A stretch of 64,000 nucleotides of DNA from Desulfobacter sp. (GCA_028768545.1 CP054838.1:3965001-4029000), one strand, 5' to 3'; counted from the stretch's first letter, positions 38,459 through 48,691 are shown. The notes: generated by a model from the letters alone, not told the origin. Numbers and translations are program-made.

Positions 38459-39769
38459 CAGTAGTGTCCGGTTAGGTTGTTGCATATAAAAAGCATCTAA
38501 AATCATTGAAAAAACAGTCGGTTTTGTGTTGACAAATGTGCGTAAAAATTTTTGTGCGCCTTGAAAACTTAACTCAAGGAGCTCAAATGACGCACATCTC
38601 AGTCCCTAAAAAACAACTACGGTCCCTGAACTTTGACAATTTCAGGTGCCCTCTGATAAAGTCACTTTCAAAAGCACCGGAATTACAATCTCGAGGAGAC
38701 CGCCCTTTAAAAATGACATTCGAAGACCAGATAAATGCTTTGGTTTATTTCCATCTTCAGGAGCACAAGTCTGCCCGACATTTAATTCAGGATCTCAAGG
38801 AGAATGTTTTTGCTAAAGAAAATATTGCGCCAGACGGTGGTATCAGCCGTAGTAGTTTCTGTGAAGCCATCAATCACAGGGGACTCGAACAACTGCAATT
38901 TATCTTTGAGGATCTTTATAAACAGGCTCTTGAGTGTCATCCGGGTGAACACGCCGAGTTAGGAGAGTTGGTTTCCATTGACGGTAGTCTCATAAATGCA
39001 GTCCTTTCAATGCACTGGGCGAACTACAGAAAAGGAAGTAAAAAAGCCAAAGTACATTGCGGATTTGACATTAATCACGGAATCCCAAACAAAATCTTTT
39101 TGACTGAAGGCAACGGCGCTGAACGCACTTTTGTTCCCAAAATACTTTCCAAGGGGCAAACAGGTGTTATGGATCGTGGATATCAATCCCATAAAGAATT
39201 TGACCTGCTTCAGGAGCAAGGCAAACATTTTGTCTGCCGTATAAAAACCAGGACAACAAGAACAATTATTGATAACCACGAGACCCCTTCCGACAGCTAC
39301 ATTTTTTATGATGCACTGGTTAAACTTGGTACTCCGAATCAAAACCAGACGAAAAGGCCTGTTCGGGTTGTTGGCTATAAAATTGCTGGCGTCAAATACT
39401 ATGTGGCAACTGACAGGCATGATTTAACAGCGGAACAAATAGCAACAATTTATAAACTCCGGTGGACCATTGAGGATTTTTTCAAATGGTGGAAAGAACA
39501 TCTGAAGGTATATCATCTCATTGCCCGCAGTGAATACGGCCTTATGGTTCAGATTCTTGGCGGCCTTATCACTTACCTGTTACTGGCAATCCATTGCCAA
39601 AAACAGTTTAATGAAAAGGTCACGATCAAAAGAGTTCGGCAGCTGCGAACCGCCATTCTAAATGACCTGTTTGGCTGCGAGGAGCAAGGCTCTCATAGTT
39701 CAAACAGGGACAATATTGTCAAAGATCAAAAAATTATTGAGCAAGCAAAAACCTAACCGGACATCACTG
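38459..39769 (+). mobile_element. IS4-family insertion sequence, copy 2
   Basis: A complete 1,311-bp copy nearly identical to 26869-28179. ACTGGGAAT is found on both sides (38450-38458 and 39770-39778). On the left this repeat abuts the right end of the IS fragment, so both elements used the same target site in the EAL gene. Insertion removed or displaced the 3' end of that gene. Confidence 0.93.
38587..39756 (+). CDS. IS4-family transposase (copy 2)
   Basis: An intact 389-residue transposase from ATG 38587 (AAGGAG upstream). It is the same protein as at 26997-28166 apart from one residue near the C-terminus (S for N). The catalytic motifs SIDGSLINA, VMDRGYQSHK and YKLRWTIEDFF are all present, so it is probably functional. 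Confidence 0.92.
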   Translation: MTHISVPKKQLRSLNFDNFRCPLIKSLSKAPELQSRGDRPLKMTFEDQINALVYFHLQEHKSARHLIQDLKENVFAKENIAPDGGISRSSFCEAINHRGLEQLQFIFEDLYKQALECHPGEHAELGELVSIDGSLINAVLSMHWANYRKGSKKAKVHCGFDINHGIPNKIFLTEGNGAERTFVPKILSKGQTGVMDRGYQSHKEFDLLQEQGKHFVCRIKTRTTRTIIDNHETPSDSYIFYDALVKLGTPNQNQTKRPVRVVGYKIAGVKYYVATDRHDLTAEQIATIYKLRWTIEDFFKWWKEHLKVYHLIARSEYGLMVQILGGLITYLLLAIHCQKQFNEKVTIKRVRQLRTAILNDLFGCEEQGSHSSNRDNIVKDQKIIEQAKT

Positions 39770-40892
39770 ACTGGGAATAGGTCTCAATGAGTTTTTCAAC
39801 AGAAGAATGAATATCGGCAATGGGAATTTTGAAAATAAATTTAGACAGATCCTTTCCAAACGAAGGATTTTCAAGAAGCGGCCTGCCGAATTTTGAAAAA
39901 ATATAGGCTTTAAAGGCCGAGTCCCGGATGATGCCCACAGGTTCGTCATACTCATTGACCACGGGGAAAAACATAGACTGTTCCTCTTTTCTGAACCGAT
40001 CCACAATAAAAATTATATCGCAGTCAGAGTTCACAGGTGTCACGTACTGGATCTTGCCTGAAATCAGGGATCTGTCCTGGAATTGGCCACGGCGTTTTTC
40101 CTGCCGGGACAATTGCCGGACTTTTTTATATTTGGGTTTGAGTTCTTCCATGTTCCGGGTGGGGATCTGGACAAAATACCCCTGGACCATATCACACCCA
40201 ATGGCCTTGCACTGGGCAAACTCCTCCAGGGTTTCCACGCCCTCGGCAATGACAAGACTGCCCATGAGATGGGCAAAATTGACCATGGTGGAGACCAGGA
40301 GCCGTTTTTTGGGATCATTTTCCATATTCTGGATAAAAAACCGATCTATTTTAATATAGTCAGGTTCCGTGTAATAGATCAGCTGAAGGCCTGAAAATCC
40401 TGTGCCGCAATCGTCCACAGCAATTTTAAAGCCCTGGGAATGGTAGGCTTCCAGAATTTTAGCCGCATCCCCGTTATCATGGAACTTATGTTTTTCAGAA
40501 ATTTCAAAACAGATGTCATTCTGGGAATACCCCAATGCCTTAAGAAGCCCCAGGGTGTTTCCGGGTGAATAATCCATGGAGTCAAAGAGCCGGTTGTCCA
40601 GGTTATAAAAGAGCTTGACAGGATTTTGCCTGTAGAATAAAGAAAATTTTTTCAATACCTTTTTGCGCAGGGCCAGGTCAACCTGGTGGAGCAGCCCCTT
40701 TTCATAGGCCTTGTCAAACAAATCGTCAATGGAAGAAAACCCGGCCGCTTCATGGCAGCGAACAAGGGCTTCAAACGCAAAGGTATTGCCCGTATGGATG
40801 TTCACAATGGGCTGAAATGCATAGTCAAGCCTGTCCAGCCTCAGTGCCCAGTCACCCTCTTTGATATCCGGTGGATCTGCCTCCCAGATCAT
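39753..40892 (-). pseudogene. EAL-domain c-di-GMP phosphodiesterase, C-terminus removed by IS4
   Basis: The frame starts at 40892 and has a full EAL domain: FQPIVNIHTGNTFAFEALVR with the catalytic Glu, CFEISEKHKF, VDDCGTGFSGLQLIYY (two metal-binding Asp) and VIAEGVETLEEFAQC. A CBS-like segment follows (FFPVVNEYDEPVGIIRDSAF). The last native residues are IETYSQ; the final codons (SVMSG and stop) are read from the IS4 end. Homologues of this layout usually go on to another CBS and a GGDEF domain, so a large part is likely lost. The EAL domain should still fold and may be active. Confidence 0.75.
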
Positions 40893-41047
40893 ACTCTCTC
40901 CTAATTCTTGTCATAAAATTATTAAAAGATTACACCAAGAATATGAGAATCGTATTAATCCCGACAAAATCACCAAAGAATAAAATCACCTTGAATGAAG
41001 GGTAAAGGTTTTGATCATAAGCTCCCGGAACACCTGGATATAATCCG

Positions 41048-42454
41048 TCACCTCACGGGAAAAACGGCAAAGCCTTTTAGCTTCAGCACCGTTGATACCC
41101 GGTCCAGATACCAAGAGGGCACCTGCTTTTTATAGGATTCTTTTTTAATATCCCTGACAATCATATCTGTCTGCCCAAGGATGGACTGGTTAAAAAGATC
41201 GGCACCGGATTCAATTTTAAAGGCCATGGCCGATAAAATATCTTCAGGCCGGGGGTCTCCTTTAAAAAATCTGGGTTCCATGGTGCTGGTCTCTTTTTTC
41301 TTGATGCTGATGACCACCTGGTTAAAATAAAAACAATCATCCATAACGCCCACAAGGCGGGTAAAGACCTTGTGAATACTCATCTTCCGATCAAGGGCGT
41401 CTTTTATCCGGGTCATCCCGTGGAGCAGCTCTTTTTTATCTTTGATGCCAGGATTTTTGTTCAATGTATTGTCCACCAAAGGATCAATGTCCAGAAGCTC
41501 AGCATGGCGCACCATTTTTTCTCTGGACATCCGGACCAGGTTCACAGCCGTTCTCATATCAATATCAAGGATTTCAAAATACGTGTCAGAAACCTTTCCT
41601 GCCTCTTCACAGGGGTCTTTGTCCGAAATATCGGATAAGGCCTTGATAAAGGCGCACAAATAACGCTGGGTCTCTTTTGGGGCCAAATCTGTCCGGCCAT
41701 GGGGGATCTTGGGGATGGGCTTCATGGCCTGGACCACATCCTGGGGCAGGTTCAATTTCAGGGCCACCACCCGGCCCAGGTCGGAATAGGTCAGGCCGAC
41801 AATCTGCTTTGCGGCAATTTCCCTGGAAATTTTTTGGTCTTCCATGGCAAGTTCCACACGGATATAGGTCTGGGGGTCAAACAGGGCCACCAGGTATTCC
41901 CCAAGATCATAGACCATGGCTGAAATCTGCAGGGCATCAGAGGTTTTACCCCCCATATCCTCGGCAATCTGTCTTGCCATAATGCTGCGCTGGAGTCCTT
42001 TTAAAGTCTTTTCCTTGAGGATTTTTGAATTGGCCAGTCCCTTCATCATCTCATAGACCTTGAGGCTGGCAGCGATCTGTCTGACCTCATCCGTGCCAAG
42101 GATGATCATGGCCTCTGAAATGGTTGAAATTCCTTTTTGGGAAAACTGGCGGTAAAAAGACGAATTCACCAGTTTGAGAACCTGGGCGGTAAGGGCCAGG
42201 TCCTTGAGAATCACCCGGGCGATATCATCGGCCGAGGAATAGGTCATATTCAAAATCTGATTCACATTATTGATCTGCCGGGAAAAGGACAAAAAGGCTT
42301 TCTGGCTTTTCATTTTCTTAAAAATGGAATTGACAAAGACCCGGTAATTTTCAGGGTCAGATGCAATCTCCTCCTTGGGGCGATTTGCCTTTTGGGAGAC
42401 CAAATCATCTATGCAGATGGTATCCAGATCAATGCCTGCATGGGGGGAATCCAT
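41048..42454 (-). CDS. HDOD-domain signalling protein
   Basis: A 468-residue protein with an HDOD domain at about residues 50-250 (FSRQINNVNQILNMTYSSAD, LTAQVLKLVNSSFY, ISTISEAMIILGTDEVRQIA, SAMVYDLGEYLVALFDP). The C-terminal 200 residues are helical and GAF-like in places but I cannot assign them. HDOD proteins are HD-like folds without phosphodiesterase residues and act as scaffolds in c-di-GMP, chemotaxis and motility control. It lies between an EAL gene and a divergent adenylate cyclase, which suggests a second-messenger role. Confidence 0.82.
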   Translation of the reverse strand: MDSPHAGIDLDTICIDDLVSQKANRPKEEIASDPENYRVFVNSIFKKMKSQKAFLSFSRQINNVNQILNMTYSSADDIARVILKDLALTAQVLKLVNSSFYRQFSQKGISTISEAMIILGTDEVRQIAASLKVYEMMKGLANSKILKEKTLKGLQRSIMARQIAEDMGGKTSDALQISAMVYDLGEYLVALFDPQTYIRVELAMEDQKISREIAAKQIVGLTYSDLGRVVALKLNLPQDVVQAMKPIPKIPHGRTDLAPKETQRYLCAFIKALSDISDKDPCEEAGKVSDTYFEILDIDMRTAVNLVRMSREKMVRHAELLDIDPLVDNTLNKNPGIKDKKELLHGMTRIKDALDRKMSIHKVFTRLVGVMDDCFYFNQVVISIKKKETSTMEPRFFKGDPRPEDILSAMAFKIESGADLFNQSILGQTDMIVRDIKKESYKKQVPSWYLDRVSTVLKLKGFAVFPVR

Positions 42455-42587
42455 ATCGCCCTTTCACACTCCATTTTAAAACATACTTGAAAACAATGGG
42501 AAATATTTCGTATACTGTTAGTATATCTTAAACGGTTTACCCCATATTATCAATTCATTTTAATCTCCCTTGGGAGCCAGAATCGCC

Positions 42588-44573
42588 ATGACCCGGGAAC
42601 AGGCCAGGACAAAATTAAAGATTCACGAGATGAAATCGGCATTCTCCAACTATAATATGGTGAGAATGCGAGAAGCCCTGCGTTATCTGTCAGGCCCCAA
42701 GCTGACCTTGTTCGTAAAAATCCCTTTTCTCATCCATACGAATCTGCCCCAGCTGCCGGGCTATGTCCAGGATCTGCCCACGGCCCACGGAATATACAAT
42801 TTCCAGGCAACTGGTTTTTTCAAAGAGGCCCTAAGCCAGGGCAAATTAGAAGAAGCGCTGGTAAAGGCAGGCCCGGTTGAAGCCCCCTGCGTGCTTGGCT
42901 TATACCATATCGGATCTTTGGGGACCTTTACCCAGTCTCCCCAATCTGATTTTGATTATTGGGTAATCATTGATAAACACAGCTTTACTGAAAAAAGGTA
43001 TTATAACTTTGAAAAAAAATTGGCCCATATTGTTAAATATTCCAGGGAAGAATTCAGCCAAAAGGTTAGTTTTTTCATCATGGACCAGGCTGATATCCGC
43101 AAAGACTGCTATGCCGGATTCAACACCCGGGAAACCATGATTGCGCCCAAGCTCTTTTTAAAAGAGGAATTTTACAGAACCTTTCTCATGATCGCAGGTA
43201 AAATACCCATCTGGACCCTTTTGCCCCCCAATATACCCAAGGGCATCTACAAAGAGAAGGTCAACGGTCTTTTGCAAAAAAAAGAGATGAATATTAACCG
43301 GGAGTATATTGATCTTGGCAAGATTGAAATTCCTGAAAACCAGGATATCTTAAAGGGCATTCTCTGGCATATCTGCAAGTCCAGGCAGGACCCGGTCAAG
43401 GCCATGATCAAGGCGAGCATGATCATGTCCCACAGGTTCGGCAGCAAGGAACAGTCGATTCTGCTCTGCGATGAAATTAAAAAAGGGTTTGCACTTGCCA
43501 ATATTGACGATTACGGGGCAGACCCTTATAAAATCCTCTTTGACCGGGTGATTGCCTTTCATAAAGAGAACCAGCCCGGAAGCCTGAACCTGATCAAAAA
43601 CGCCATATTTTTCAGGCTGTGCGAATATCCCATGGTTCAATCCCCGGCACCGGGATCTCCTAAAAAACAACTTTTGGACCGGTATATCAGGACCTGGAAT
43701 CTGAACCCGACCCAGGTTAAAAAACTCATCACCTATCCAAAATGGCCGGAACAGGAAAAAAGACTGCTTGAAAAAACCTTTGTCAAACAATTGTCCAGGA
43801 TGTACAAACAGATCAGCCAGGGCGATGAACTCAATTTTTCAGGCCTTGGCCAGACAGACCAAAGAAACCTTAAAATCCTGATCAACAAGACCCGGGAACG
43901 GCTCAACCTTTCAAAAGATAAGATCCAGGAAAGTTCCACCTACCTGGCCCGTCAATCGTACACCTTCTTTTTGTTCAGGAAAAAAAGATTTGCAGGGTGG
44001 GAATTGAGCACCCTTGAACCTAAGGGATCAAAGGAAATAACCCTTCAAACCTCTCCCAGTTTTTTGGGACTTCTGGGATGGATCATTGAAAACCGGCTCT
44101 ACCATAGGGCAGAGGCCTCAATGAGAATTGATGTAAAATCCAACCTCTTTGGCAGCCAGGATCAGCCGATTTCAGCCGATGCCCTCTACCTTGAATTTCA
44201 ACCGGCCAAACCCTTGTCAGACGATGTGTTTGAACATGGGGCCCTTTGGCGCAAACTGATGGTCCTTTTGGTTGAATCCACCTCTTCAAAGGGCTTTTCC
44301 CGGGTGGAAATCCTTGCCTTGAATACCTGGGGGGAACTCTTTGAATCTCAATTGGAACTTGACACCCAAACCAGGATGGATGATAGATATAAAAAAATCG
44401 CATCACAAATTAACCTGTACAAGGGGAAAAATTTAAAACTTCTTTTTTACCAGATGTCGGACCGGCGTGATCCAGATGCGGTTTTTCGGATCAGCCAATA
44501 CCTGGAACCCAGATTTTTTACCCCCCAGGAAAAGGACCCTTTGAGAAAACGTCCCCTGCTGGACAAACTTTAG
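42588..44573 (+). CDS. Class I adenylate cyclase
   Basis: A 661-residue protein with the class I (CyaA, enterobacterial-type) nucleotidyltransferase motif LYHIGSLGTFTQSPQSDFDYWVII (catalytic Gly-Ser and Asp-x-Asp) near residue 110. The rest follows the family's helical body (GILWHICKSRQDPVKAMIKA, SMIMSHRFGSKEQS). It makes cAMP from ATP in the cytosol. It is shorter than the E. coli enzyme of about 850 residues, chiefly because the glucose-regulated C-terminal part is reduced. ATG 42588 is preferred to TTG 42570. It is divergent from the HDOD gene and nine bases before a TPR protein. Confidence 0.82.
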   Translation: MTREQARTKLKIHEMKSAFSNYNMVRMREALRYLSGPKLTLFVKIPFLIHTNLPQLPGYVQDLPTAHGIYNFQATGFFKEALSQGKLEEALVKAGPVEAPCVLGLYHIGSLGTFTQSPQSDFDYWVIIDKHSFTEKRYYNFEKKLAHIVKYSREEFSQKVSFFIMDQADIRKDCYAGFNTRETMIAPKLFLKEEFYRTFLMIAGKIPIWTLLPPNIPKGIYKEKVNGLLQKKEMNINREYIDLGKIEIPENQDILKGILWHICKSRQDPVKAMIKASMIMSHRFGSKEQSILLCDEIKKGFALANIDDYGADPYKILFDRVIAFHKENQPGSLNLIKNAIFFRLCEYPMVQSPAPGSPKKQLLDRYIRTWNLNPTQVKKLITYPKWPEQEKRLLEKTFVKQLSRMYKQISQGDELNFSGLGQTDQRNLKILINKTRERLNLSKDKIQESSTYLARQSYTFFLFRKKRFAGWELSTLEPKGSKEITLQTSPSFLGLLGWIIENRLYHRAEASMRIDVKSNLFGSQDQPISADALYLEFQPAKPLSDDVFEHGALWRKLMVLLVESTSSKGFSRVEILALNTWGELFESQLELDTQTRMDDRYKKIASQINLYKGKNLKLLFYQMSDRRDPDAVFRISQYLEPRFFTPQEKDPLRKRPLLDKL

Positions 44574-44581
44574 GAAACCCT

Positions 44582-45583
44582 ATGACCCATCCATCAATTC
44601 TCATTGTCTCGGAAAACATAGACGAACAGGAACATTTGGAGACCGCCCTGGCCGGTTTGGGCTATGATACCCCCATGAAAGCCCATGGAGGAGGCAATGC
44701 CTGGGCCCTATTGAAATCCGCTCAAATCGACTGCGTGATTGCCGCCTATGAGATGGAGGAAATGTCAGGCCTGGCCCTGCTGAAAATCCTTCGGAGGGAA
44801 GAAAAATTAGGCGAGGTTCCCTTTTTCCTGACCCATGATGCATTTACCAAAATTAAGGTGATAAAGGCAGGTGTCTCAGGCCTTTTTGTCATTCCCTATG
44901 AACCGGCGGGAATGAAAGCCAAACTGGACATGGCCATGACCCGGACAAAAGATCCCGTAATTCATCAGGCAGAACTGCGCATTGACAAAGGGCTTGAACT
45001 CATCGAACAAAAAGAATTCACCAAGGCCCTGGCGGTGTTTGAGACCCTGGTCAACCAAAAAGAAAATCCTGAATATTATTTTAACATCGGCTATATCAAA
45101 ACCGCCCAGAGCAAGCATTCAGAAGCCATAGACGCATTTTCCAAGGCCACCCAGCTCGACCGGCTGTTTGTAAAGGCCTACGAGGCCATGGCCAGGGCCT
45201 ATAAAGCCATGGGAGAACTTGAAAAATCAGAACAATACATGCAGACCGCCGCTGAAATTTATATGGACACAGACAAGCTCGGTGCGGCAGAAGAACTGCT
45301 TAACGAACTTTTAGATGCCGGGGCCAACTCGTTAAATGTATTTAATACTTTAGGCGTGCTCCACAGGAAAAAAGGCAATACCAAACAGGCCCTGGCCCAG
45401 TACAAAAAGGCCCTCAAAGTCCATCCGGACGAACCCTATATCTATTACAATATCGGCCGGATCTACCTGGATATCAAAGATACAGGCAAAGCCAAAGCCT
45501 ATTTTCAAACCGCCCTGGACAAGGATCACGACTTTGACGAGGCCAAACAGGTGATCAAGGCCATTGACCTGGGTCTGATCTGA
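44582..45583 (+). CDS. Pseudo-receiver/TPR protein
   Basis: A 333-residue protein. The first 120 residues fold as a response-regulator receiver (ILIVSENIDEQEHLETALAG), but the phospho-acceptor Asp is replaced (DCVIAAYEM, Ala at about position 55) and the conserved Lys before the Pro is lost (FVIPYEP), so it is unlikely to be phosphorylated. The remaining 210 residues are at least five TPR repeats (PEYYFNIGYIKTAQSKHSEA, NVFNTLGVLHRKKGNTKQA, PYIYYNIGRIYLDIKDTGKA). It is a likely adaptor, coupled to the adenylate cyclase gene nine bases upstream. Confidence 0.82.
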   Translation: MTHPSILIVSENIDEQEHLETALAGLGYDTPMKAHGGGNAWALLKSAQIDCVIAAYEMEEMSGLALLKILRREEKLGEVPFFLTHDAFTKIKVIKAGVSGLFVIPYEPAGMKAKLDMAMTRTKDPVIHQAELRIDKGLELIEQKEFTKALAVFETLVNQKENPEYYFNIGYIKTAQSKHSEAIDAFSKATQLDRLFVKAYEAMARAYKAMGELEKSEQYMQTAAEIYMDTDKLGAAEELLNELLDAGANSLNVFNTLGVLHRKKGNTKQALAQYKKALKVHPDEPYIYYNIGRIYLDIKDTGKAKAYFQTALDKDHDFDEAKQVIKAIDLGLI

Positions 45584-45648
45584 GACTGCCAATCCCCTGT
45601 GAGCCGTTATCCCATGGAAATATGGTTCCGGCATTTAACAAAATTGAT

Positions 45649-46458
45649 TCAAGAGGCCTCAAAATAATCACCGATAGCACCGATTAAAGGATCTAACCAG
45701 AACAAAATCAGAAAAAAAGATAAGCAGACGTTCAGTTCGGTGCCAAGGATGACCATGTAAAAAAATTTAGATTCTTTTTCAGCATCATATACTGAAACCC
45801 CGGTTATTTTCCCATAAAGCGGATCCATAAGAGCTTCACAAAGACTGCTGAAAAATTCAACAACATGGACAATGATGATAAATATGATGTTCAATCCCAA
45901 AAGGAATACCAGGGGGGCTGGGCTAAATTCTGTCAAGCTCTTCCAATACAGATCCAGGCTGTAAAGTGTAAAACCAGGGCTTCCATTGGCAACGATTCCC
46001 AAGACAGGAAAAAGGGCAAAAAAGACTGCCATGGTCAAAACCCAGTATATGCAAATTTTGAGTTTAAAGGATTGATTGGAATTGATTTTTACATCCGGTG
46101 GCCCCTTTTTTTCCGGATTCAGATCCACCGGCTCCGCAGAAAAGTCCCCCGCCTCAGATTCAATGACGCTGGTTGTTTCAAAACGTTTATTTTTCCCCAG
46201 TGGTTCAGGTGCTATAAAGGCAGAGATCTGCGAATAGCAAGAGGGGCAAATATTCCAGTTGGTGGTATCCGGGGCAACAATATTATGTTTCCAATGCTCA
46301 AAACTTTTTCCCCTTGTCCAGCCGAGCATTTCATAAGCAGGATCCACTGAAATCAAACCAAGAGTATAGGGGTTGAATCCTTTGCTAACCGATAATTTCA
46401 CTTCATTGGAAGTCACCTCTTTAAACTGCCCCGGTCTACTGCAAATGTCACAAATCAT
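45649..46458 (-). CDS. Membrane protein with N-terminal zinc-ribbon
   Basis: A 269-residue protein. Residues 1-75 hold MICDICSRPGQFKEV and NICPSCYSQI, two CxxC pairs that likely bind one zinc ion. A polar linker is followed by three membrane segments (CIYWVLTMAVFFALFPVLGI, VFLLGLNIIFIIIVHVVEFF and LNVCLSFFLILFWLDPLIGA). I do not recognise the family. The zinc ribbon is cytoplasmic by the positive-inside pattern. It is on the same strand as, and 65 bases after, the ankyrin/zinc-ribbon gene, suggesting one transcript. Confidence 0.6.
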   Translation of the reverse strand: MICDICSRPGQFKEVTSNEVKLSVSKGFNPYTLGLISVDPAYEMLGWTRGKSFEHWKHNIVAPDTTNWNICPSCYSQISAFIAPEPLGKNKRFETTSVIESEAGDFSAEPVDLNPEKKGPPDVKINSNQSFKLKICIYWVLTMAVFFALFPVLGIVANGSPGFTLYSLDLYWKSLTEFSPAPLVFLLGLNIIFIIIVHVVEFFSSLCEALMDPLYGKITGVSVYDAEKESKFFYMVILGTELNVCLSFFLILFWLDPLIGAIGDYFEAS

Positions 46459-47494
46459 ATGGCAAAACCTCCCTAAGTCACCTTTAAAATAAACAGATCA
46501 AAATGCGGCCTTGAGTCTGAAAATCAAAACACCATTGTTGGGTTGACAAGGGCCTTTTTGCAGTCCGGGCAACATAAGGATTCTCCAATAAAGGTTGTTT
46601 TTGTACTGCTGCACTGGGGGCAGAATAATTTGGCGCAGGATTCACAATACCCCCAGGGAGATCCGCTGATCACAGCCACTCCGGTTTTATACGCCCCGGG
46701 TATAGAAATACCGCAATGACCGCAGCAATCCCCAGGTTCGGCCTCCATGTCTGTCTTGTCTCCCGGATCCTGCTTCATTCCTGTGGATGGAATATTCGTG
46801 TTTTGATCGGGTTTTGTTTCAGACCTGAGAATCTCTATTATTTTAAGTTTAATCTCTTGATTTTTTCCTTCAACAGAGTCCAGGGCGGTCTTTTTATCCC
46901 TTGCCCGGATATTGACATCTGCACCCATCTCAATAAGCTGTGTGATTACTTTCAAGCGATGGGCATCTTTTTTCTCTAAAACACTGATATCCATACCTCC
47001 GGCAAGCAAAAGCGGTTTCAGTTCTTTAAAATAATCTCCCTTGGCAACCTGAATTAATGCGGTTCGGCCCTGACTGTCCACGGCATTGATATCTGCCCCC
47101 TGGTCAATGAAAACCTTGCACATATCAAGATTGCCCTCAAGGGCCGCTTCCATCAGTCCTGTTCGACCGGATGAGTTCAGCTGATCCGGGTTATCTTTTT
47201 TTCCCAGAAGCAGTTCAAGAATCTCGGGTTTGCCATAGGCACAATCCATGGCTGATTTTCCATTTTTGGCGATCATGTCAAGGCTTGCCCCGCTGTCAAT
47301 CAAACGCTTGATCAAAGGAGCCTTATCATTATGAGGACTGTGGGTTTCAATGAGAGACATGAGACCGGTTTTACCGTCATCATCCACAGCATCCAAATTT
47401 ATCCCGCAACTGACCAGCAGTTCAAGAATTTTAGCTTCATCTCCCTTTCCCCAAAAAAAATGAAGCGCTGACATATTCCCCTGTTTTGCTGCGC

Positions 47495-47831
47495 CTGCCC
47501 CCAAACTTAGACCACGGAACTGGATTTCTTAAGTGGAAAATGCGTTCCTATGGTTCGTGATTTAAGCGGCCTGAGAGCCGCCTGTTTAAATACTTTTGTG
47601 CCATAATCCTCTTGTAATTTTATAGCATCATGGTATCCTCCTGCCGCCAGCCTGGAGGATAAGGCAATGCTGGGAAGCAACCTGAGCGCCATGACTGGTA
47701 ACGGAGACATGGGGGCAGCATACAGTCAGTTTTATGCTGCCCTCTCTTCCATGTTTCTGTTCTTAATGCGTTAAATCCCCGCGCCTTAGCGCGGAATAAA
47801 TACCCCGTAGGGCCGCCGGAGGCATATTCAA
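47495..47831 (-). other. Hairpin-rich non-coding tail of the third IS3 element
   Basis: No convincing gene is present, but four perfect short hairpins are: GCGGC/GCCGC (47566-47581, 6-base loop), TATCCTCC/GGAGGATA (47634-47661, 12-base loop), GGGCAGCATA/TATGCTGCCC (47713-47742, 10-base loop) and CCGCGC/GCGCGG (47779-47794, 4-base loop). IS3 elements normally have well under 150 bases after orfB. It may be a structured RNA, a nested small repeat or captured sequence. Confidence 0.55.
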
Positions 47832-48665
47832 TCATGATTCCTTATGAACCTCCTTGTTGACAAAGCTTTTCATGAATACCTCAGCCGGGGTTTGCTTGTC
47901 CAGTGCAGAATGCTTTCGTTCGCAATTATAGTATCTGAAATAAGCATCCAGCCCTCTATAAAGCGCATGACCATCACTGTAGGCTTTGGGATAAACGTCT
48001 TCATACTTGAGGGTCCACCAAAACCGTTCGATGAATACGTTGTCAATAGCCCTTCCGCGACCATCCATGCTTAAGGAGACTTGTTTATCCAACAATACAC
48101 TGGTAAAGGCTTCCGAGGTAAATTGTGAACCCTGGTCTGTGTTAAAGATCTCCGGAGTGCCTTGTTCCAATGCCCGTCCCAGCGCTGCAATACAAAAAAG
48201 ACTTTCCAGTGAATTCGATAATTCCCATGAAAGAACATATCTGCTATACCAGTCGATTACAGCGCTCAGGTACATGAACCCGTGCTGCATCGGAATGTAG
48301 GTAATGTCGGTTCCCCAGGCCTGGTTGACGCGTTCAATCTCAACACCACGAAGTAAATACGGATATATTTTATGTCCAGGTGCAGGCTTGCTCGTGTGTG
48401 GCCCAGGGGTGATTGCCTGAAGCCCCATGCGCTTCATCAGACGTGCCACCCGTTTATGATTGACACAATGCCCCTGATCACGAAGCCAATCGGTCATTCT
48501 CGGATAGCCGAATTCAGGATGCTTCATATACTGCTCGTCAATCAGACGCATCAACACAAGATTTTCATTTGTTTCGGGAACAGGGTTATAATAAAAACCC
48601 GAACGTGGTACGCCTGCCAGCCTACATTGGCGCCGGATCGAATAGACGGGGTCAGGTTTCACCAA
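47832..48665 (-). CDS. IS3-family transposase OrfB (third element)
   Basis: A 277-residue integrase-core protein. An N-terminal HTH_21-like region (RLAGVPRSGFYYNPV, FGYPRMTDWLRDQGHCVNHK) is followed by the DDE triad in NQAWGTDITYIPM, IFNTDQGSQFTSEAF and NVFIERFWWTLKYEDVY. It ends with YNCERKHSALDKQTPAEVF, normal for this family. It is intact, so this element may be mobile. Confidence 0.9.
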   Translation of the reverse strand: MVKPDPVYSIRRQCRLAGVPRSGFYYNPVPETNENLVLMRLIDEQYMKHPEFGYPRMTDWLRDQGHCVNHKRVARLMKRMGLQAITPGPHTSKPAPGHKIYPYLLRGVEIERVNQAWGTDITYIPMQHGFMYLSAVIDWYSRYVLSWELSNSLESLFCIAALGRALEQGTPEIFNTDQGSQFTSEAFTSVLLDKQVSLSMDGRGRAIDNVFIERFWWTLKYEDVYPKAYSDGHALYRGLDAYFRYYNCERKHSALDKQTPAEVFMKSFVNKEVHKES

Positions 48666-48691
48666 ACCCCGACGTGATGAAACCGGCAGGC

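Noticed and set aside
47620-47835. 71-codon minus-strand frame in the IS3 tail as a passenger gene
   Set aside because: The stretch is dominated by hairpins that would encode their own inverted halves; no ribosome binding site or recognisable protein pattern.
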